Origin: JBBSHE01 sp038253325
Lineage (GTDB): Bacteria; Actinomycetota; Actinomycetes; Propionibacteriales; Nocardioidaceae
Assembly: GCA_038253325.1 (NCBI GenBank)
Contig: JBBSHE010000031.1
Span: 1 to 32,754, forward strand
DNA: 32,754 nt
Reading direction: 5' to 3'
Shown here: positions 23,858 through 29,978 of the stretch, in pieces
Layout of the letters: each line of letters opens with the position of its first letter
Position numbering within the stretch: the stretch's first letter is position 1
Made by a program: the position numbers and the translations under genes
Notes under the pieces: model-generated
The model's database searches: none
Seen by the model: only the letters and a program-made list of their open reading frames with translations
Told to the model about the DNA's origin: nothing

Positions 23858-25204
23858 ATGTCAGACGGCAACAATCCACCTTCGCGGGTACGGTACGTCG
23901 TCGTCGGAGCCGGTGTGCACGGTCTGTCCACCGCCTGGCACCTGGCTCGCGAGCTGCGTACCAGAGGCGAGGGCGGCGGCGACGACGTCGTCGTGATCGA
24001 CAAGTCCGGGATCGGTGCGGGCGCTTCCGGCATCGCCTGCGGCGTCATCCGCAACAACTACTTCCAGCCCGCGATGCGACGGCTGATGGCTCACTCGGTC
24101 TCCGTCTGGGAGTCCGACCCGACGGCGTTCTCCTACCATCCGGTCGGATACCTTCAGGCCGCTCCCGAGGTGATGCGGGCCGGCGTCGGGCAGATCCATG
24201 ACGAACAGCGCGAGATCGGCTATCCCTCCACGCTGGTTGAAGGAGAGGCCGCCTGCCGCGACTACCTGCGAACGCTCTTCAGCGACTGGCAGGCTCCCGG
24301 GATCACCAACGTCTTGCACGAGAGCCGCGGCGGGTACGCGAACAACCGCGCCTCCATGGCCGGCCTGGCCGCCAAGGCGAAGCAGGAGGGCGTCCGCATC
24401 CTCACCGGTGTAACGGTCGAGGGGTTCGACATTCGTGACGGCGCCGTTCGTGCGGTCCGTACCGACCGGGGCGAAATCGGCTGTGAGCAGGTCGTGATCG
24501 CCGTGGGTCCTTGGATCAGGGACCTGTGGGCGATGCTGGACCTTCCCGCAACGGTGGCGGTCCGAGATGGCGCCGGGGAGCTCCATCCCGACGTCGACAT
24601 GTGGACGTACCTGCTCCTCCAGGAAGGCACGCTCGGCGTCGATCCGAAGCTGTTCACCGACAACCGCGGCGAGCTTCCCCCGGTCATCCATGTCGACTCC
24701 GACGCTCCGTTGTACGACGACGAAGGAGCGCTGGTCACCGACGAGATGTGGGGGGTCTACTACAAGCCCGACTTCTCGTTCGGCGGTGTGCAAGGCGGAA
24801 CGATGCCGGCGACGGTGGACAAGTCCGCAGCCGACGTCGCCGTCGACCCGTACGGCCCGGCAAGCCCGGAGTTCACCGTTTCCGGCGACTTCCCGCGGAT
24901 GTGGACGGCGGCCCTTGCGCACTGCCATCAACGTTTCGAGGGCACCCGCCACCTCTACAAGGACGAGAACTCCGGCGGCCTGGGCTGCTTCACCCCGGAC
25001 AGTTTCCCCGTCTTCGACACGTTCCGCGACAACGCGTACGTGATCGCCGACTCCAACCACGGCTACAAGATGATCGGCGTCGGGGAGCTGGTCGCCAAGG
25101 AGATGCTCGGCGAGCCCCAAGACCTGCTCGTCCCGTTCCGATTCGACCGCTACGAGCGCGGCGAGCTGCACCCCACCAGCAACTCACCGTTTCCGTGGAG
25201 CTGA
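23858..25204 (+). CDS. FAD-dependent amine oxidoreductase (DAO family)
   Basis: The 448-residue flavoenzyme has a dinucleotide fold VVVGAGVHGLSTAWHLA (14-30), DKSGIGAGASGIACGVIRNNYF for the flavin contact, and VIAVGPWIRDLW in the second half. The family includes dimethylglycine, sarcosine and glycine oxidases, which oxidise N-methyl or amino groups. It lacks a folate domain but is followed at 25 bp by a GcvT-type gene, so the two may form a split version of dimethylglycine oxidase. ATG 23858 has AGGAG at 23844-23848. First gene of the catabolic operon. The substrate could also be another secondary or tertiary amine. Confidence 0.88.
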   Translation: MSDGNNPPSRVRYVVVGAGVHGLSTAWHLARELRTRGEGGGDDVVVIDKSGIGAGASGIACGVIRNNYFQPAMRRLMAHSVSVWESDPTAFSYHPVGYLQAAPEVMRAGVGQIHDEQREIGYPSTLVEGEAACRDYLRTLFSDWQAPGITNVLHESRGGYANNRASMAGLAAKAKQEGVRILTGVTVEGFDIRDGAVRAVRTDRGEIGCEQVVIAVGPWIRDLWAMLDLPATVAVRDGAGELHPDVDMWTYLLLQEGTLGVDPKLFTDNRGELPPVIHVDSDAPLYDDEGALVTDEMWGVYYKPDFSFGGVQGGTMPATVDKSAADVAVDPYGPASPEFTVSGDFPRMWTAALAHCHQRFEGTRHLYKDENSGGLGCFTPDSFPVFDTFRDNAYVIADSNHGYKMIGVGELVAKEMLGEPQDLLVPFRFDRYERGELHPTSNSPFPWS

Positions 25205-25229
25205 CCACAACCCGCTGAAAGGACACCTC

Positions 25230-26435
25230 GTGCGCATCCCCTATGACGTGCCGAAGATCCACATGTACACCCGGATCCGCAAGTCGCCCTACTTCTACGC
25301 GTCCGCGCGCCACGGCGTCCAGTCGTACACCGTGTGCAACCGGATGTACCACCCACGCCACTACGACGACCCGATCGCGGAGTACTGGAAGCTGGTCCGC
25401 GACGTCACCCTGTGGGATGTCGGGGTCGAGCGTCAGGTCGAGATCGCCGGTCCGGACGCCCTTCGGCTGGCCAACATGCTGACGCCCCGCGACCTCAACA
25501 AGTGCAAGGTCGGACAATGCAAGTTCCTGCTGAACACCGACGTGGACGGCGGCGTCATCAACAACCCGGTTTTGCTGCGCCTGGCCGAGGACTGCTTCTG
25601 GTTCTCGGTTGCCGACGGAGACGTGCTGCTGTGGGCGAAGGGCGTGGCGAGCCAGCTCGGCCTCGACGTACGCGTCAGCGAGCCCGACGTCGCGCCGGTA
25701 CAGATCCAGGGACCGAAATCACAGGCCCTGATGCACGACCTCTTCGGTGACCGGGTGCTGGAGCTGAAGTACTACTGGATGGGCGAGTTCGAGCTCAACG
25801 GCATGGATGTCGTCGTTGGGCGTACCGGCTACACCGGGGAGATCGGCTACGAGATCTACCTGCGCAACGCGAGCCGTGACGCCAACAAGTTGTGGGACAC
25901 GATCTGCGAAGCGGGTGTGCCGCACGACCTCGCAGTGATCGGCCCGTGCCAGATCCGCCGGGTGGAGGCCGGCATCTACAGCTATGGCTCGGAGATCGCG
26001 CTGGACAACAACACCTTCAGTGACTACCAGTTCCTCAACCCGTACGAGCTCGGCCTCGAGTGGACCGTCGATCTCGACACGGACAGCGACTTCATCGGCA
26101 AGCAGGCGCTGCAGCGGATCGCCGAGGTGGGCGTGAGCCGCAAGATCGTGGGCGTGGAGCTCGGCGGCGACCCGCTGATGGGATACCTCGACGACTACCT
26201 GCCGGTCACCGACGGCGGCAACCAGATCGGCCAGGTCTCCTCGGCATTCTGGTCACCGAGGCTCGAGAAGAACATCGGCTTCGCACTGGTGCCTGTCGGA
26301 CAGAGCGAGCTCGGAACCAAGCTGACCGTACGCACCGCCGCCCGGGGCGAGATCGACGCGACGGTCGTCGAGAAGCCGTTCGTCGACCCCCGCAAGGAGA
26401 CGCCGAAAGGCACCAGCGCAACGGGGAAGAACTGA
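25230..26435 (+). CDS. DmdA-like GcvT-family tetrahydrofolate methyltransferase
   Basis: The 401-residue protein has the GcvT fold. Its N-terminal half follows DMSP demethylase DmdA more closely than the glycine-cleavage T protein, as far as recall allows: MYTRIRKSPYF, WDVGVERQVEIAGPDALRLANMLTPRDL, FWFSVADGDVLLWAKG and VQIQGPKSQ. Other parts are GRTGYTGEIGYEIYL and RVEAGIYSYGSEI. DmdA moves a methyl from the sulfonium of DMSP to tetrahydrofolate; the same chemistry on a quaternary ammonium, or transfer of formaldehyde units from the adjacent oxidase to folate, are the two options. Start ATG or GTG 25230 with AAGGAC upstream. Its TGA overlaps the next ATG by one base. Confidence 0.85.
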   Translation: MRIPYDVPKIHMYTRIRKSPYFYASARHGVQSYTVCNRMYHPRHYDDPIAEYWKLVRDVTLWDVGVERQVEIAGPDALRLANMLTPRDLNKCKVGQCKFLLNTDVDGGVINNPVLLRLAEDCFWFSVADGDVLLWAKGVASQLGLDVRVSEPDVAPVQIQGPKSQALMHDLFGDRVLELKYYWMGEFELNGMDVVVGRTGYTGEIGYEIYLRNASRDANKLWDTICEAGVPHDLAVIGPCQIRRVEAGIYSYGSEIALDNNTFSDYQFLNPYELGLEWTVDLDTDSDFIGKQALQRIAEVGVSRKIVGVELGGDPLMGYLDDYLPVTDGGNQIGQVSSAFWSPRLEKNIGFALVPVGQSELGTKLTVRTAARGEIDATVVEKPFVDPRKETPKGTSATGKN

Positions 26436-27493
26436 TGGCTCCGGACGCGGCGGAGCAGACAGCGGGGCTGCGCGAACGGCTCGCCGAGGGCACCGTCATC
26501 TGCGCCGAGGGCTATGTGTTCGAGCTGGAGCGGCGTGGCTACGTGCAGGCCGGGCCGTACGTGCCGGAGGTGGTCCTGGAACACCCCGAGCAGGTCTCGG
26601 CGCTGCATCGGCAGTTCGTCCATGCCGGGTCCGACGTCGTCGAGGCGCTGACGTACTACGCCCATCGCGAGAAGCTGCGGGCCGTCGGCAAGGATGGCCT
26701 GCTCGAACCGCTGAACCGGCAGGCGCTCCAGCTCGCCCGCGAGGTCTCCGCCGAAACCGGCACGCTGTTCGCCGGGAACGTGTGCAACTCGAACCTGTAC
26801 GACCCCGCTGACGTCAGGACCCATGAGCAGGTCCGGGCGATATTCGAGGAGCAGGTCGGGTGGGCGGCCGAGGCCGGGGTCGACTTCGTCATCGGCGAGA
26901 CGTTCCGCTACGTGGAGGAGGCGGCGGTCGCCCTCGATGTGATCCGCCAGGCCGGGCTGCTCGCGGTCATCACGCTTGCCGTCGGCCGGGAACCCGAGAC
27001 CCGCGAAGGGTGGACGGTCCCGGACGCCTGCCGCCGACTGGCGGCGGAAGGCGCCGACGTCGTCGGGCTGAACTGCATCCGCGGCTTGGCGACGATGCTT
27101 CCTCTGCTCGCCGATATCACCGCCGCGGTCGACGTCCCCGTCGCCGCGCTGCCGGTCCCGTACCGAACGCATGCCGAGCAGCCGACGTTCCAGTCGTTGC
27201 GGGAGCCGGACATGTCGCTGCTCCCCGACGGCAGACCGTTCCCTACCGCGCTGGACCCGTTCACGTGCAACCGTTACGAGGTCGTCGACTTCACCCGGCA
27301 CGCGTACGAGACCGGCGTCCGGTATCTCGGCCTCTGCTGTGGGGCGGCACCGCACCACGTCCGCAGCATGGCCGAGGCACTCGGTCGGATCCCACCGGCG
27401 AGTCGATACTCCCCGGACATGACCAAGCACGCGTTCCTCGGCGCGGACCCGGTGCTCGCCAGCCACAACCGTGCCTACGGCGAGCATCTGTAG
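26435..27493 (+). CDS. BHMT-like zinc homocysteine S-methyltransferase
   Basis: The 352-residue protein resembles betaine-homocysteine methyltransferase: GLRERLAEGTVICAEGYVFELERRGYVQAGPYVPEVVLEHPE parallels the mammalian N-terminus. Zinc ligands are Cys214 in GLNC and Cys301/Cys302 in GLCCG, the positions expected in the family (human C217, C299, C300). The product would be methionine plus dimethylglycine if glycine betaine is the donor. S-methylmethionine or DMSP are alternative donors. One-base overlap with the DmdA-like gene and 3 bp before the MTHFR-like gene indicate a single transcription unit. Confidence 0.88.
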   Translation: MAPDAAEQTAGLRERLAEGTVICAEGYVFELERRGYVQAGPYVPEVVLEHPEQVSALHRQFVHAGSDVVEALTYYAHREKLRAVGKDGLLEPLNRQALQLAREVSAETGTLFAGNVCNSNLYDPADVRTHEQVRAIFEEQVGWAAEAGVDFVIGETFRYVEEAAVALDVIRQAGLLAVITLAVGREPETREGWTVPDACRRLAAEGADVVGLNCIRGLATMLPLLADITAAVDVPVAALPVPYRTHAEQPTFQSLREPDMSLLPDGRPFPTALDPFTCNRYEVVDFTRHAYETGVRYLGLCCGAAPHHVRSMAEALGRIPPASRYSPDMTKHAFLGADPVLASHNRAYGEHL

Positions 27494-27496
27494 TCC

Positions 27497-28408
27497 ATGA
27501 CCGAGGCAGCGACCAGGCCAGGCGCCGATCCGTCGGCTCCGTTGACCGGACTCGACCGGCAGATCGCCGCGCTGAGCCGACCCCGCTACGAGGTCTTGCC
27601 GCTGCCCGGAACCGCCGACAAGGTGCAGGAGCATGTCCCGCGGGACCTTCCGGTCACCGTGACCGCCTCGCCGCGGCGCGGGCTGGAGCCGACGGTCGCG
27701 CTCGTCGAGGACCTGGCGGCTCGTGGATTCTCGGCCGTCCCGCATCTCGCGGCACGGCTGGTGCGCGACGAGGTACACCTGGGTGACCTGCTCCAACGAC
27801 TTCAGCAGGCTCAGGTCGTCGACGTCTTCGTGGTCGCCGGTGACGGGAAGCAACCCGTCGGCGACTTCTCCGACTCCGTCGAGCTGCTCGCGTCGATCCA
27901 GCGGCTGCGTCGGGCCGGGACGGTGACGGGCTTCGAGCGGATCGGCGTTGCCGGCTACCCCGGTGGCCATCCGTTGATCGGGGACGATGGCCTCTGGCGG
28001 GCGCTGCGCGACAAGCAACCGATGGCGACGTATCTGGTGAGCCAGATGTGTTTCGACGCACGGACCGTGCTGGCCTGGGCTTCCATGGCCCGGCAAGCCG
28101 GGCTTCGGCTCCCGTGGTACGCCGGCGTCCCAGGAGTCGTTGACCACCGCAAGCTGGCCCGGGTCGCCGGCCGGATCGGCGTCGGTGAGTCGGCGCGCTT
28201 CCTGCGCAAGCACCAGCACGGGCTGGTCCGGCTGCTCCGCCCCGGGGGGTACCGCCCCGACCGCCTGGTGGCGCAGCTCACCCGCGGCACGGTTGACCCC
28301 CCAGCCGGCCTGGTGGGGCTGCATGTCTACACGCTGGGCGACGTCGCCGGCACCGAGCGCTGGCGTCGCCGGGCGCTGGAGCGACTCACCGAGGCTGCGG
28401 CGGCCTGA
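27497..28408 (+). CDS. Methylenetetrahydrofolate reductase-like protein
   Basis: The 303-residue protein is a divergent MetF/MTHFR family TIM barrel. EVLPLPG (about 32-38) lies where MetF has EFFPP, FSAVPHLAARLV matches the AAPHLT segment, and VFVVAGDGKQP matches the RGD loop at the flavin. It presumably interconverts methylene- and methyl-tetrahydrofolate. The usual Arg before GD is Ala here, and similarity is weak, so activity may differ from housekeeping MetF. In this operon it would turn the C1 units released by demethylation into methyl groups for methionine. It overlaps the next gene by one base (TGATG). Confidence 0.78.
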   Translation: MTEAATRPGADPSAPLTGLDRQIAALSRPRYEVLPLPGTADKVQEHVPRDLPVTVTASPRRGLEPTVALVEDLAARGFSAVPHLAARLVRDEVHLGDLLQRLQQAQVVDVFVVAGDGKQPVGDFSDSVELLASIQRLRRAGTVTGFERIGVAGYPGGHPLIGDDGLWRALRDKQPMATYLVSQMCFDARTVLAWASMARQAGLRLPWYAGVPGVVDHRKLARVAGRIGVGESARFLRKHQHGLVRLLRPGGYRPDRLVAQLTRGTVDPPAGLVGLHVYTLGDVAGTERWRRRALERLTEAAAA

Positions 28409-29682
28409 TGGCTTGGTTGGACGGGCGGCGCCGGAGCGACCGCTACTCGGCGCTCACCGTGCTCCAGCACGGGATCACCGGTCGGCCGTGGCCGCGGGCC
28501 TGGCGGACGCCCGAGCTCGAATCCGGCTACCAGGTGGTCATCGTCGGCGGCGGCGTTCATGGCCTCGCCACTGCGTACTACCTCGCCCGCAACTACGGCA
28601 TCACCGACGTTGCGGTTCTCGACCGTGGCTACATCGGCGGCGGTGCCTCGGGGCGGAACACGGCCATTCTCCGGTCCAACTACCTGACGCCGGAGGGAGT
28701 CCGGTTCTACGACCGGTCACTGACGCTCTACCGATCGCTGGCCGCCGACCTCGACTTCAACGTGATGTTCTCCCGTCGCGGTCACCTCACCCTCGCCCAC
28801 AATGACGCATCCCTGCGCACCATGCGGTGGCGCGCAGAGGTGAACAAGCTCAGTGGCGTCGATTCCGAGGTGATCGGCACGCGCGAGGTGAGCAGACTGG
28901 TGCCGCACCTGGACACCTCGGCGGCGGCTCGCTATCCGATCGTCGGTGCGCTCTACCATCCGCCCGGCGGCATCATTCGGCACGACGCGGTCGTCTGGGG
29001 GTACGCGCGGGCGGCCGACGGCCTCGGCGTACACATTCACCAGGACACCGAGGTGACGGGCATCGACGTGTCCGCTGGACGGGTGACCGGTGTGCGCACG
29101 AGCAGGGGAGACATCTCCACCCCGGTCGTCATCAATTGCACGGCCGGCTGGTCGACGATCGTCTCTGACCTGGCGGGTGTCCGGATGCCGGTGCAGACGT
29201 TTCCGTTGCAGGCCGCCGTCACCGAGCCGGTGCGACCGTTCCTGGACACGGTCGTCGTCTCCGGGACGCTGCACGTCTACGTCAGCCAGACCGACCGCGG
29301 GGAGCTGGTGTTCGGCGCCAGCGTCGACCCGTTCGCCTCGTACTCGACGCGCGGTTCGCTGGAGTTCGTCGAGGGGCTCGCCACCCATGTGCTGGAGCTG
29401 ATGCCGACGCTCCACAAGCTCCGGGTGCTGCGCCAGTGGGCCGGATTGTGCGACATGACGCCGGACTTCGCACCGATCATGGGGTTCACCAACGTCCAGG
29501 GCTTCCTCGTCGACGTCGGCTGGGGGACGTACGGGTTCAAGGCCGGGCCGGTCGCCGGCGAGGTGATGGCCGAGTGCGTCGCCACCGGGACCACCCCGGA
29601 GCTGATCGCGGCATTCGGGTTGTCCCGCTTTTCGGAGGGACGTCTGGTCGGCGAGAAGGGCGCCGCGGCGGTGGGGCACTAG
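28408..29682 (+). CDS. soxB: Sarcosine oxidase beta-like FAD subunit
   Basis: The 424-residue protein opens with a short basic segment, then VVIVGGGVHGLATAYYLARNYGITDVAVLDRGYIGGGASGRNTAILRSNYL, the characteristic start of heterotetrameric sarcosine oxidase beta (FAD binding and covalent-FMN region). It ends DMTPDFAPIMGFTNVQGFLVDVGWGTYGFKAGPVAGEVMAE. In the tetramer it oxidises sarcosine to an imine whose methylene goes to folate on the alpha subunit. It is the first of the soxB-D-A order; gamma is expected just beyond the window. One-base overlap with the preceding gene. Confidence 0.92.
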   Translation: MAWLDGRRRSDRYSALTVLQHGITGRPWPRAWRTPELESGYQVVIVGGGVHGLATAYYLARNYGITDVAVLDRGYIGGGASGRNTAILRSNYLTPEGVRFYDRSLTLYRSLAADLDFNVMFSRRGHLTLAHNDASLRTMRWRAEVNKLSGVDSEVIGTREVSRLVPHLDTSAAARYPIVGALYHPPGGIIRHDAVVWGYARAADGLGVHIHQDTEVTGIDVSAGRVTGVRTSRGDISTPVVINCTAGWSTIVSDLAGVRMPVQTFPLQAAVTEPVRPFLDTVVVSGTLHVYVSQTDRGELVFGASVDPFASYSTRGSLEFVEGLATHVLELMPTLHKLRVLRQWAGLCDMTPDFAPIMGFTNVQGFLVDVGWGTYGFKAGPVAGEVMAECVATGTTPELIAAFGLSRFSEGRLVGEKGAAAVGH

Positions 29683-29708
29683 ATGACTGATCCCCGGCGG
29701 CCGGCGCG

Positions 29709-29978
29709 ATGATCCTGCTTCCCTGCCCATGGTGTGGCGCGCGTGACAGCGAGGAGTTCGCTTACGTCGGCGAGCTCGGCGCTCGCCCCGACCCGCACGC
29801 GACGACACCCGAGAAGTGGCGGGCCTATCTGTACCTGCACGCCAACCCCGCCGGCTGGACGACCGAGCGGTGGTACCACCGGATGGGTTGCCGACGCTAC
29901 CTGACCGTCGAACGCGACACCGTCACCAACGAGGTGCGCTCCGCGAGCGATGCCGGTGGCTTGGCGGGCTCCCGGTGA
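29709..29978 (+). CDS. soxD: Sarcosine oxidase delta subunit
   Basis: The 89-residue protein has the delta family marks: LLPCPWCGARDSEEFAYVGELG at the start (Cys6 and Cys9 bind zinc), WRAYLYLHANPAGWTTERWYHRMGCRRYLTVERDT with Cys61. This small subunit holds the complex together by a zinc site. It lies 26 bp after soxB, and its TGA overlaps the GTG start of soxA. Confidence 0.92.
   Translation: MILLPCPWCGARDSEEFAYVGELGARPDPHATTPEKWRAYLYLHANPAGWTTERWYHRMGCRRYLTVERDTVTNEVRSASDAGGLAGSR

Noticed and set aside
26195..28324. 709-codon minus-strand open frame
   Set aside because: It is antisense to the BHMT-like and MTHFR-like genes and has no recognisable domain.
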